From assembly GCA_946183365.1 (NCBI GenBank), contig CAMHAH010000019.1:1-54750 (forward strand): a DNA stretch of 54,750 nt. The letters are read 5' to 3'. Shown here one piece after another: positions 40,444-49,099 of the stretch. The notes beneath the pieces are model-generated. The model made no database searches. It was given only the letters and a program-made list of their open reading frames with translations, and was not told the origin of the DNA. Within the stretch, counting starts at the first letter, position 1, and every line of letters starts with the position of its first letter. The stretch comes from an uncultured Clostridia bacterium (GTDB taxonomy: Bacteria > Bacillota > Clostridia > Oscillospirales > Acutalibacteraceae). The position numbers and the translations under genes were made by a program.

Positions 40444-41088
40444 CTAAAGCTTTATACGCGCGATAAGGATCTTAACACCCGCCTTGAGCGCCTCCCATAT
40501 CACGAAGATTATACGCAGGTAAAAATGCGTCTGAAAATCTATCTCGGTTTTTCTGTCGGGATTGAAAACAGGCTCGATAGCGATGTTATAATCCTTACAT
40601 ACCGTAGAGGATGTTATGACGTTGATAGAGGGATATATCGCCGCGCAAAGCTTGCCGTAATTAAGAGCGACGGTCGACGCGTCTTCACCCGACAAAGCGA
40701 TAGCAAGGTCAAACTTCTTCACAACTATATGTGAGATGATATCTCTCAAAGTGCCGAGAGCGATACGCGCTATCGACGCAAACAGCGATACAAGTCCGCT
40801 CAGACCCTTCTTCTCCTTGAGCTTACTCAATAAAGAAGGCTTTTTCTCTTTTTCTTTCTTCGGCTTTTCTTTTTTCTTCTTCTGCTCAGGCTTCTTCTTT
40901 TTCTTGGGCTTTTCCTTTTTGGGCTTTTCCTTCTTCTCGGGAGTGGGCAGTATGGTTATCTTGAAGAAAAGCACCTTTACGGTCAGCGCCAGCTCATTAT
41001 AATAAGTAGCGAATATCTGTACTCTTATAAGGGTGATAAGAAACAGCAACAGCAGAATGCCGAGTAAAATATATAAAATTACTATCAA
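40444..41088 (-). CDS. DUF2953 membrane protein
   Basis: 214 aa from TTG 41088, which overlaps the scpB end region with GAAGG as ribosome-binding site. N-terminal transmembrane segment (about 1-22), a highly charged Lys/Glu/Pro tract (about 52-85), and a C-terminal domain typical of DUF2953 (ALSGEDASTVALNYGKLCAA, NIAIEPVFNPDRKTEIDFQT). Function unknown; in Clostridia it commonly stands between scpB and gerW and may have a role in the spore or envelope (context only). Confidence 0.85.
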   Translation of the reverse strand: MIVILYILLGILLLLFLITLIRVQIFATYYNELALTVKVLFFKITILPTPEKKEKPKKEKPKKKKKPEQKKKKEKPKKEKEKKPSLLSKLKEKKGLSGLVSLFASIARIALGTLRDIISHIVVKKFDLAIALSGEDASTVALNYGKLCAAIYPSINVITSSTVCKDYNIAIEPVFNPDRKTEIDFQTHFYLRIIFVIWEALKAGVKILIARIKL

Positions 41089-41089
41089 T

Positions 41090-41737
41090 TTACTTTCCTT
41101 CTACAGCCTCAGAAACGATCTCTTCAACCGTTCCGGTGACCTTATCGTCTTGCGGAGCGTCAGAGGCTTCTTTATCCTCTTCGCTCTCAAAAATACTAAG
41201 CTGACGGCCTCTGTCTCCTCTGTCCTCATCCTTAGGTATGGGCGGAAGCTCATCAAGAGACGAGATAGAGAAGCACCTGAGGAAGTGATCCGTAGTACCG
41301 TACAAAAGAGGTCTGCCGGGCAGTTCAAGTCTGCCCTTCTCTTCTATCAGACCCTTTGTGGTCAAAGAACCGATAACTCCGGAGCAGTCAACTCCTCTGA
41401 CCTGTTCGACAAAACTCTTGGTGACGGGCTGATTATACGCGATAACAGCCAGCACCTCCATAGCCGCCTGTGACAGCGGGATATTGCGCCTGAGATCCAT
41501 AGCCTTGCGCACCCACCGGGCGTATTCTTTGACCGATACCATCTGGTAAGAATCATTGAGCCTTATGATCGTGATACCTCTGTCAAGCTCGGCGTACTCA
41601 TCCGTAAGTATATCCATCTGAGTTTGCACCGCGCTCTCGGGCAGCTCAAAGGTCTCGGCAAGTCTTTTTATCTCTACGGGATCTCCCGCTGAAAAGAGTA
41701 TTGCCTCGATCGCCGATCGATATTCTTTCTCTGTCAC
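41090..41737 (-). CDS. scpB: Segregation and condensation protein B
   Basis: 215 aa from GTG 41737 (AAGGAGGG upstream). Two winged-helix domains: AIEAILFSAGDPVEIKRLAE at the start and LSQAAMEVLAVIAYNQPVTK in the middle, the core signature of ScpB, then GRPLLYGTTDHFLRCFSISS. It binds ScpA and the SMC ATPase heads to form the chromosome-organising complex. Follows scpA after 13 nt. The acidic tail (about 160-215) is a usual low-complexity extension. Confidence 0.95.
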   Translation of the reverse strand: MTEKEYRSAIEAILFSAGDPVEIKRLAETFELPESAVQTQMDILTDEYAELDRGITIIRLNDSYQMVSVKEYARWVRKAMDLRRNIPLSQAAMEVLAVIAYNQPVTKSFVEQVRGVDCSGVIGSLTTKGLIEEKGRLELPGRPLLYGTTDHFLRCFSISSLDELPPIPKDEDRGDRGRQLSIFESEEDKEASDAPQDDKVTGTVEEIVSEAVEGK

Positions 41738-41750
41738 GGAAATCCCTCCT

Positions 41751-42527
41751 TTATTTCTCTTTATCTATCATACTGACAATGGCGTCGTCGCCTTCGCCGT
41801 CAATACGAACGCGCTTACCCTTTACAAGCTCCAATACAGCCAAAAAAGTCGCGACGAGCTCGCTCCTGCCCTCAGAAGCGGTGAAAAGCTCACCGTATGT
41901 TACTCTCCTGCCGTGCCACAGTCTGCGCATGACATAGATTATACGGGACGAAACAGATACAATCTTCCTTGATACGATACCCGAAAAAGCGGAGCGATCG
42001 GGAGGAAGCCTGCGCTGACCTCTGCCTACCGCGCTGACATACGCCGCTGAGATATCCTCAGGAGGATGAACTCTGTTATAGGTGAGGTCAAAATCCACCT
42101 TAGACGGCTGCTTTGTAAAGGTGTCGAAGTCGACCATCGGCGCGAGCATACGTGCTATCTCGCGGCATAGCTGATATTCGATAAGCTGACCGCTGAGTTC
42201 ACGTTTAAGATCCTCTGCCTCTTCCTCATATTTTGGCAGAAGCATCGCCGACTTGATATATACCAGCCTCGACGCCATCTCAAGGAATTCAGAGGCGATA
42301 TCCATCTCATTCTCACGCATGAGCTCGATCTGCTCCATATACTGTTCCAAGAGCTCGGCGATAGAGATATCATAAATGTCTATTTTATTCTTAATTACCA
42401 GAGTAAGAAGCAAATCAAGAGGACCGTCGTAAACATCAAAGTGGTAGGTCATCTGCTTCTCGCCCACCTGCATAGTATCAGCGTCAGAGGGCAGTATAGT
42501 GATCTGATTATTAACTTGTTCAGACAT
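41751..42527 (-). CDS. scpA: Segregation and condensation protein A (kleisin)
   Basis: 258 aa. YHFDVYDGPLDLLLTLVIKN and IDIYDISIAELLEQYMEQIE are the N-terminal SMC-binding helices of ScpA; EFLEMASRLVYIKSAMLLP follows. The C-terminal winged helix is at about 180-255. It bridges the two SMC heads together with ScpB. ATG 42527 follows GGAGG. It lies between the M50 protease and scpB in one leftward operon. Confidence 0.95.
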   Translation of the reverse strand: MSEQVNNQITILPSDADTMQVGEKQMTYHFDVYDGPLDLLLTLVIKNKIDIYDISIAELLEQYMEQIELMRENEMDIASEFLEMASRLVYIKSAMLLPKYEEEAEDLKRELSGQLIEYQLCREIARMLAPMVDFDTFTKQPSKVDFDLTYNRVHPPEDISAAYVSAVGRGQRRLPPDRSAFSGIVSRKIVSVSSRIIYVMRRLWHGRRVTYGELFTASEGRSELVATFLAVLELVKGKRVRIDGEGDDAIVSMIDKEK

Positions 42528-42551
42528 ACTGACCTCCGATTGATTTCTTTA

Positions 42552-43238
42552 TCAGAAAAATGAGAACGGCAACGCTGTTATCCAGTTTATGAATTTCAGC
42601 AAATAGCCGCTTAAGAAGTTGAGCGGGATATTGAGCACTCCTACCCAAAGAAGCGCGATAAGCACCAAAGATATTATCTGCTGATACTGATAGAACTTGC
42701 TCACCCATTTATCAGGTAGGAACACAAACAGTATCTTTGAACCGTCAAGCGGAGGTATAGGCAAAAGGTTGAATACCGCGAGCCTGACATTCACCTGAAC
42801 ATAAAAGCTGAAGAACAATAATATGTACGCGCCTACGGTATTGGACGCGGCAAAGAGGTTCGGCGCGAACTTAGCCAGAGCGTTCAGTATCAAGCCACCC
42901 ACAATAGCGGCAACGATGTTGGCAACAGGACCCATAAGGGCTACTATAGCCATGCCGAGCTTAGGCTTTTTGAAATTCCTCGGGTCAATGGGAACGGGCT
43001 TTGCCCAGCCGAACCCAAACAAAAGCAGCGCCAACGCACCGATCGGATCGATATGAGCAAGAGGATTAAGGGTCAGTCTGCCGCGGTATTTGATCGAGGT
43101 ATCGCCGAGTTTAGACGCCGTGAACGCGTGAGCCCACTCATGGAACGGCAGCACCAAAAAGATTATCACCAAAATGGCGACTACTTCTATTATAGCAGAG
43201 GTAAAATCCAACTGACCTCTTATCAAACTGAAAAGCAT
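42552..43238 (-). CDS. Site-2 protease family (M50) membrane metalloprotease
   Basis: 228 aa, about six membrane segments. HEWAH (HExxH zinc site, in FHEWAHAFTA) and the late NLLPIPPLDGSK motif, whose aspartate is the third zinc ligand, are both present. It is of the small, PDZ-less SREBP/YwhC-like subfamily. It cleaves within membranes; the substrate is unknown. ATG 43238 follows AGGAG. First gene of the scp operon and divergent from rpmB. Confidence 0.9.
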   Translation of the reverse strand: MLFSLIRGQLDFTSAIIEVVAILVIIFLVLPFHEWAHAFTASKLGDTSIKYRGRLTLNPLAHIDPIGALALLLFGFGWAKPVPIDPRNFKKPKLGMAIVALMGPVANIVAAIVGGLILNALAKFAPNLFAASNTVGAYILLFFSFYVQVNVRLAVFNLLPIPPLDGSKILFVFLPDKWVSKFYQYQQIISLVLIALLWVGVLNIPLNFLSGYLLKFINWITALPFSFF

Positions 43239-43365
43239 ATATTTCTCCTGAATTATCCGAAAAGTAATAATCGGTACACCGACTCATATAAATACATCAA
43301 ATATTATACTATAAGCGTATAAAAATAGCAAGTTTAAAAAACTAAAATAAATTTTGTAAAAACCC

Positions 43366-43394
43366 TTGCATTTTTGAAACATTTCTGTTATTAT
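43366..43394 (+). promoter_or_regulatory. Promoter of rpmB
   Basis: TTGCAT (43366-43371), 17 bp, TATTAT (43389-43394), 45 bp before the ATG; AAAGGAGG lies at about 43423-43430. Confidence 0.65.
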
Positions 43395-43439
43395 AAACGA
43401 GTTAACGTATGTATCATTCTTTAAAGGAGGTGTACAAGC

Positions 43440-43628
43440 ATGGCAAAATGTGATTTCTGCGGCAAGGATGTTAAATTCGGCATCAAGGTCTCTCACTCAC
43501 ACAGACGTTCCAACAGAACATTTAAGCCTAACGTTCAGCGAGTAAAGGCTATTGTTGACGGCACTCCTAAAAGAGTACACGCTTGCACCCGTTGCTTACG
43601 TTCAGGTAAGGTAACAAGAGCGGTTTAA
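43440..43628 (+). CDS. rpmB: Ribosomal protein L28, zinc-binding form
   Basis: 62 aa. MAKCDFCGKDVKFG and the later HACTRCLRSGKV give two CxxC pairs, so this is the C+ (zinc) form of L28; SHSHRRSNRTFKPNVQ is the RNA-binding core. It is a structural protein of the 50S subunit. It is monocistronic, with its own promoter and a strong terminator. Confidence 0.97.
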   Translation: MAKCDFCGKDVKFGIKVSHSHRRSNRTFKPNVQRVKAIVDGTPKRVHACTRCLRSGKVTRAV

Positions 43629-43642
43629 TCAACAGCAAACGA

Positions 43643-43667
43643 CCCCCGAGGACACTCGGGGGTTTAT
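43643..43667 (+). terminator. Intrinsic terminator of rpmB
   Basis: CCCCCGAG-GACA-CTCGGGGG (43643-43662) followed by TTTATTG. Confidence 0.9.
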
Positions 43668-43799
43668 TGTTTATAAAAGCCTTTATTTACCGATACACTT
43701 GTGATACAATAGTATCGGTACAATAATACGTCGCGCTGATAGTTATATATGAGACCGCCGCGTCAAAGATATAAAGTTACATAATCAGGAGGAACTATA

Positions 43800-46208
43800 A
43801 TGAAAAGACTGTTACCAAAGCTAATCTCGATCACTCTTGTCGTTATAATGCTTTTATTCTGTTTCGCCGTTCCGAGTTCGGCAGTAACGTCTCAGTCGGC
43901 AGATACGTTCCTCAGTTATAAAGGCACATACTATTATCGTCCCGTTTTAGGAGAATTTGACGACAGCCCGGACGATACGGATCAATATGTGTACAGCGAC
44001 GGTTTCTTTGCGGCTGACTCGGGCGATTATAACGAACATCTCGCTACATTCAGCATGATAGTTTCAGAATCCTCGGTAGGCAGCAACAGAGAACCCGATA
44101 CCGCTGAAGGATATAAAAACAAAAGCAGAAACCTCTCGGCTTTGCTCGAGGATAACGGATTTGCGGATATTGAGACAAACGATGATTACAAGAAAAAACC
44201 CACCGCACATTCGATAGGAGTTTTATGCGCTCATAAAAAGATAAGCACATCAGGCTCTGATTATACCCTGCTTGCCGTGATACCCCGCAGCGCAGACTAT
44301 GAAAAGGAATGGATCAGCAATTTTACTTTAGGCTCAAGCGGCGACGCGGACGGCTTTGACGATTCCGCCGAAAAAAGCCTTGACTATGTCAAAGGCTACA
44401 TAAGCGATCACGGCATTACGGGCAATATCAAAGTTTGGACTACGGGCTTCAGCAGAGGAGGCGCGGTCGTAAACCTGATCGGAAAGAAGCTCATTGACGA
44501 TCCTACAGGCTATTTGGGAGAGGGCGTAGAGCTTAAAAGCAGCGATCTGTATGCGTACGCTTTCGCGGTACCGAAGGTAGCCGACACAAGCAACGATCCC
44601 CGTGATCCAAAATACGCCTCGATATTCAATGTATCCGCGAACACCGAGCTGCCATCAAAGATAGCTCCATCCAATATGGGATTTGACCGTTACGGTACGG
44701 ATATACCGCTTATTAAAGAACAAGATTACGAAAAAATGCTCTCAAATCTGAATATCCGCAGCGAGTATATCCACGATCTCTATTCCGGCAGCTACAGTCC
44801 GCGCCTGTTCAAACCAAAGATGATGGTCATAAACGGCGACGATATCAGCATCGTTGACGACGACGCGTCCTATATCCCCTATGATGAGACAGAATTTCTT
44901 GACGGCTTAGCGTCATACCTGACATATATCACCGGCGGAAGAGAGGGGTATCATACCGAGTTTGAAAAATCCGTGTCTGTGTTCATGGGATACATTCTGA
45001 GTTTGAACTCAGATCAATTATCCGCCTTAATCAAATCGGTCACCGAGAATGACGATACGCCCTACATGGCGATAGCCATGTACGCTTACTTCATCCGATA
45101 TAAGGCTAAGTACGGTAATCCTACCTATAATAAAAGCTCGGCAAAGGAGCTTGCCGAAACCGCCGCGGCTGAAAGCGGTACAGCAGAGACCTCTGCCGAC
45201 ATCGGGCTTATCGCAAAGCTGTCGATAAGGCTCGCTTCGTATATGCTCAGATCCCCGGAATATTTGAAAGACACATCGGCAGATTATCTCGGCAGTGTCC
45301 TGAGCAAAGCTATGAACGCGACAGGCGCTACCGCCGAGGAAAGAAGCGTTCTGCTGTCAAAAAGCTCACTCAAAACGCTGACGCACTTTTTATCATTCAT
45401 GCTGCTGGGGAATATCTGGCAGAGCGAAAGCACCAATCCCGTCAACATCAACAACGAGCAGTTCAAAAATGCCGCTACTCTGATCGGCAACGCCGTTAAC
45501 CTTGTTGCCGATCACGCCAACGAAATAATCGTTTCGTGGCTTAAAACCCGCGACAGCTACTATGATGACTATGCTCCTCTCTCTCAGGAAGAAAACACAG
45601 GCTATCGCAGAGTATACATATCCGCCGACGGAGCGCGTATCGATGGAGAAATCACCGATGACAGCGGCTCACAGATCGCTGTGATAGAGGACGGCGCGCT
45701 GATAAAGAGTTCCGATGACCGCGTAGGCTTCACAAATACAGATAACGGAGGCTTCTTCCGCATACCGTCAGGCAAAGGCTATCGCATAAATCTGAACAGC
45801 GATAAAAAGAGCGATATAACCGTTCGTATAGACGAGTATACCTGCTATGACGCTGAGTGCGTTAACGTAATGGACAAGACCGTATCGGCTACCGCGAGAG
45901 ATACCGTGACAGTAAAGCTGCCGAGACTTTTCGGAGATTACCCTACTCCCTCCGGCGCCAAGTATAACGCTTACATCGAAACAGGAACCCATACCATACT
46001 CGGCGACGCGGACTCAGACGGAGAGGTCACCGCTATTGACGCAGTTTCAGTCAGCAGAACAGCTACACTGCTGCCTTGTGCCGTATTCGATAAGATCGCG
46101 GCTGACGTAGACGCGGACAGCAGTATTACCATTATAGACGCGACATTCATACAACGCAGTGCGACAAATATCCCCGTGCCCTACCCCATAGGAAAACGAA
46201 TAGAATAA
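43800..46208 (+). CDS. Secreted lipase-like protein with C-terminal dockerin
   Basis: 802 aa. Signal peptide (about 1-29, ending PSSAV). A large N-terminal domain (about 40-400) contains VWTTGFSRGGAVVNL (GFSRGG, nucleophile serine about residue 220) in a class-3-lipase-like setting; acid and histidine could not be placed with certainty. A middle, mostly helical region (about 400-600) is followed by a beta-rich part (about 600-730). A type I dockerin fills about 734-795: GDADSDGEVTAIDAVSVSRT and DVDADSSITIIDATFIQRS. The first loop is degenerate in the usual N (D instead). The dockerin would place it on a cohesin scaffold. ATG 43800 follows AGGAGG. A lipase or esterase role is inferred from the elbow. 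Confidence 0.85.
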   Translation: MKRLLPKLISITLVVIMLLFCFAVPSSAVTSQSADTFLSYKGTYYYRPVLGEFDDSPDDTDQYVYSDGFFAADSGDYNEHLATFSMIVSESSVGSNREPDTAEGYKNKSRNLSALLEDNGFADIETNDDYKKKPTAHSIGVLCAHKKISTSGSDYTLLAVIPRSADYEKEWISNFTLGSSGDADGFDDSAEKSLDYVKGYISDHGITGNIKVWTTGFSRGGAVVNLIGKKLIDDPTGYLGEGVELKSSDLYAYAFAVPKVADTSNDPRDPKYASIFNVSANTELPSKIAPSNMGFDRYGTDIPLIKEQDYEKMLSNLNIRSEYIHDLYSGSYSPRLFKPKMMVINGDDISIVDDDASYIPYDETEFLDGLASYLTYITGGREGYHTEFEKSVSVFMGYILSLNSDQLSALIKSVTENDDTPYMAIAMYAYFIRYKAKYGNPTYNKSSAKELAETAAAESGTAETSADIGLIAKLSIRLASYMLRSPEYLKDTSADYLGSVLSKAMNATGATAEERSVLLSKSSLKTLTHFLSFMLLGNIWQSESTNPVNINNEQFKNAATLIGNAVNLVADHANEIIVSWLKTRDSYYDDYAPLSQEENTGYRRVYISADGARIDGEITDDSGSQIAVIEDGALIKSSDDRVGFTNTDNGGFFRIPSGKGYRINLNSDKKSDITVRIDEYTCYDAECVNVMDKTVSATARDTVTVKLPRLFGDYPTPSGAKYNAYIETGTHTILGDADSDGEVTAIDAVSVSRTATLLPCAVFDKIAADVDADSSITIIDATFIQRSATNIPVPYPIGKRIE

Positions 46209-46263
46209 GCGTACTTGTCATTAAAGGACAGCTGAGCATAATCTTAACCATTCTCAAAAAAAG

Positions 46264-46302
46264 CCCCTTAAGATAGATCGTTTCTATCTTAAGGGGTCGT
46301 TT
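46264..46302. terminator. Bidirectional intrinsic terminator
   Basis: CCCCTTAAGATAGA / TCTATCTTAAGGGG (46264-46296) with flanking A and T runs, between the convergent lipase-dockerin and alaS genes. Confidence 0.9.
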
Positions 46303-46322
46303 ATTTCAATAGCGTTTGCGTA

Positions 46323-48956
46323 TCATACTCCGAGTGTCTGAGCGACTATACCCTTGACGGCGTAAAGAGCCTCATCAGCCTTGGTGAGATCCTTACCGCC
46401 CGCCATAGCGATATCGGGCTTACCGCCGCCGTTGCCGCCCGCTATCTGAGCGACCGAGCGAACTATGTTGCCCGCCTTAAGACCTTCCGCGACAGCGGCT
46501 TTTGAACAAGCGCAGGCAAAAGTGAGCTTGCCGTCGTTCACAGCCGCGAGGACCGCTACGACGCTGACGTCGGCGTCGACTATCTCAGCGCAGGTGATAC
46601 GGAGCATCTCGGGAGATGTACCGGTGAGCAGAGCTGTGACTACCGCGGTATCTCCGATCTTCTCAGCGTTATCGAATACGCTCTTTGCCTGATATTCAGC
46701 GATATCGGTCTTGAGCTTTTCGATCTCTCTCTCAGCCTCTTTGAACTTCTCCATCATGCGAACGGCGCCTGCTACGATCTCCATGGGGTTGTTGATCTTC
46801 AGAGCGTCAGCCGCCTTTCCGACGGACATAATAACGTTGCTGAAATAATTGATAAGGTTATGACCTGTCACAGCCTCTATACGGCGTACGCCTGCCGCTA
46901 CAGAGCCCTCCTGACGGATCTTGAACAAACCGATCTTAGCGGTGTTGTCAACGTGAGTACCGCCGCAGAACTCCTTTGAGAAATCTCCCGCCTCGACTAC
47001 GCGGACTATATCCCCGTACTTCTCGCCGAAGAGAGCCATAGCGCCCTTCTTCTTAGCCTCGTCGATAGACATTTCGGTACAGGTCACCGCTATGCCCTCG
47101 AGTATCTTGTCGTTGACAAGCTTCTCGGTATTGATAAGCTCCTCAGCGGTCATCGCTGAGAAATGAGTGAAGTCAAAGCGAACCAAGTCCTCGTTTACAA
47201 GCTGACCCGCCTGCTGAACGTGTGTTCCGAGCACCTCTCTGAGAGCCGCCTGTAAAAGGTGAGCCGCAGTATGGTTGCGCATGATATCCTGTCTGCGCTC
47301 AACATCGATCTTAGCCGAAACGGTATCGCCTACAGCGAGAGTGCCTGTGGTGATCTCGCAGCAATGCATGAACACACCCGAGGGATCCTTCTGAACATCG
47401 TCAACATCGATCGAGCAATCGCCTACGCTCAGCTCGCCAATATCAGCGACCTGACCGCCGCTCTCGGCGTAGAACGGAGTGCGGTCAAGAACAATCACGA
47501 CCGTATCGCCCTCCTGAGCGCGGTCGATACGCTCGCCGTCCTTAGCTATAGCGAGAACCTTGCTCTCGCTCTCATAATCGGTATAGCCGATGAAATCTGT
47601 AGCATTTATATCCGAGAAATCGATCGCGTCGGATATCCACGCGTCGGCTCCGGCGTTCTTTCTGGCTTTTCTCGAACGCTGCTTCTGTAAAAGCATAAGC
47701 TCACGGAAGCGGTCAACATCTACGTCGATACCCTTCTCCTCAAGTATCTCGCGGGTGAGGTCTATCGGGAAACCAAAGGTATCGTTGAGCTTGAAAGCGT
47801 CCTCGCCGCTGAGAGTGCGGACGGATTTGTCATCTATTATGCTCTGAAGCATATTGAGACCGGCGTCGATGGTCTTAGCGAAATTCTCTTCCTCTACCTG
47901 TATGAGCTTGATGATATAATCCTTCTTCTCAACAAGCTCGGGATAAGCCGAAGCGTTCTCTTTGATAACGGTATCGCAGATCTGATAAAGGAAAGGCTCG
48001 CTCCTGCCGAGAAGTCTGCCGTGACGGGCGGCTCTGCGGAGAAGTCTGCGAAGCACATATCCCCTGCCTTCGTTTGAGGGCATAACGCCGTCGGCTATCA
48101 TAAAGGTCGTGGAACGGATATGGTCGGTGATAACACGCAGAGAGATATCCTTTTTATCATCCTCACCGTAGTTGACGCCCACCACCTTAGAGATATGCTT
48201 CATGATATTTTGAACGGTATCTACAAGGAAGAGATTATCGACGCCCTGCATTACACAGGCGAGGCGCTCAAGGCCCATGCCTGTATCGATATTTTTCTTT
48301 GCAAGCTCTGTATAATTGCCGTTGCCGTCAGACTCGAACTGAGAGAACACGAGGTTCCAGACCTCTACATAACGGTCGCAGTCGCAGCCGACATGGCAGG
48401 TAGGCTTGCCACAGCCCTTCTCGGGTCCGCGGTCAAAGTAGATCTCTGAGCAGGGGCCGCAGGGACCTGAGCCGTGCTCCCAGAAGTTGTCTTCTTTACC
48501 TAAACGAACGATATGAGAGGGGTCTACGCCAACCTCCTCAGTCCATATCTTGACAGCCTCGTCGTCATCCTCATAAACCGAGCAATAAAGGAGCTCAGCG
48601 GGCATCTCAAGCTCTTTTGTAAAGAACTCCCACGCCCAGGCGGTAGCCTCATGCTTGAAGTAATCGCCGAAAGAAAAGTTACCCAGCATCTCAAAATATG
48701 TACCGTGGCGGGCGGTAATACCCACGCGCTCGATATCGGGAGTGCGGATACACTTCTGACAGGTAGTAACGCGGTTGCGCGGAGGTGTGACCTCGCCTGT
48801 AAAATACTTTTTCATCGGAGCCATACCTGAGTTTATCAGGAGCAGAGAATTATCGTCCTTAGGGATAAGCGGAAAGCTCGGAAGTCTGAGATGACCCTTG
48901 CTCTCCATAAATGAAAGGAACTTCTCTCTGAGTTCGTTCAAGCCCATATACTGCAT
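46323..48956 (-). CDS. alaS: Alanyl-tRNA synthetase
   Basis: 877 aa, full length. Class II core with SGMAPMKKYFTGE (motif 1 region), RVTTCQKCIRTPDIERVG (motif 2 region), GMGLERLACVMQG (motif 3). Editing domain with HTAAHLLQAAL (HxxxH) and CGGTHVDNTA zinc-site cysteine/histidine. C-terminal DHHA1 domain with GGGNGGG-like AGGNGGGKPDIAMAGG. It charges tRNA-Ala and hydrolyses mischarged Ser/Gly. No T-box was found upstream. Confidence 0.97.
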   Translation of the reverse strand: MQYMGLNELREKFLSFMESKGHLRLPSFPLIPKDDNSLLLINSGMAPMKKYFTGEVTPPRNRVTTCQKCIRTPDIERVGITARHGTYFEMLGNFSFGDYFKHEATAWAWEFFTKELEMPAELLYCSVYEDDDEAVKIWTEEVGVDPSHIVRLGKEDNFWEHGSGPCGPCSEIYFDRGPEKGCGKPTCHVGCDCDRYVEVWNLVFSQFESDGNGNYTELAKKNIDTGMGLERLACVMQGVDNLFLVDTVQNIMKHISKVVGVNYGEDDKKDISLRVITDHIRSTTFMIADGVMPSNEGRGYVLRRLLRRAARHGRLLGRSEPFLYQICDTVIKENASAYPELVEKKDYIIKLIQVEEENFAKTIDAGLNMLQSIIDDKSVRTLSGEDAFKLNDTFGFPIDLTREILEEKGIDVDVDRFRELMLLQKQRSRKARKNAGADAWISDAIDFSDINATDFIGYTDYESESKVLAIAKDGERIDRAQEGDTVVIVLDRTPFYAESGGQVADIGELSVGDCSIDVDDVQKDPSGVFMHCCEITTGTLAVGDTVSAKIDVERRQDIMRNHTAAHLLQAALREVLGTHVQQAGQLVNEDLVRFDFTHFSAMTAEELINTEKLVNDKILEGIAVTCTEMSIDEAKKKGAMALFGEKYGDIVRVVEAGDFSKEFCGGTHVDNTAKIGLFKIRQEGSVAAGVRRIEAVTGHNLINYFSNVIMSVGKAADALKINNPMEIVAGAVRMMEKFKEAEREIEKLKTDIAEYQAKSVFDNAEKIGDTAVVTALLTGTSPEMLRITCAEIVDADVSVVAVLAAVNDGKLTFACACSKAAVAEGLKAGNIVRSVAQIAGGNGGGKPDIAMAGGKDLTKADEALYAVKGIVAQTLGV

Positions 48957-49010
48957 TGTAAAAACCTCACTTTTTTAGTTGGTAGTTTGTAGTTGGTAGT
49001 TGATAATTAG

Positions 49011-49024
49011 TGAACAAACGTTCA
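49011..49024. promoter_or_regulatory. LexA-box-like palindrome upstream of alaS
   Basis: TGAACAAACGTTCA (49011-49024) fits GAAC-N4-GTTC, the SOS box form of Firmicutes. It lies 54 bp before the alaS start, next to an AACTACCAACTA repeat (about 48977-49001). One isolated 8-base match can arise by chance. Confidence 0.35.
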
Positions 49025-49099
49025 TTTTAGGGATCTGCCCTCAAATACTTTATGATTTGCCGACAGCAGATTATCGCATACAGCGATGACCGCCTCCGA

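Noticed and set aside
48957..49099. T-box riboswitch for alaS
   Set aside because: The AGGGTGGNACCGCG core and a specifier stem are absent; the stretch is only 143 bp and contains low-complexity AACTACC repeats.
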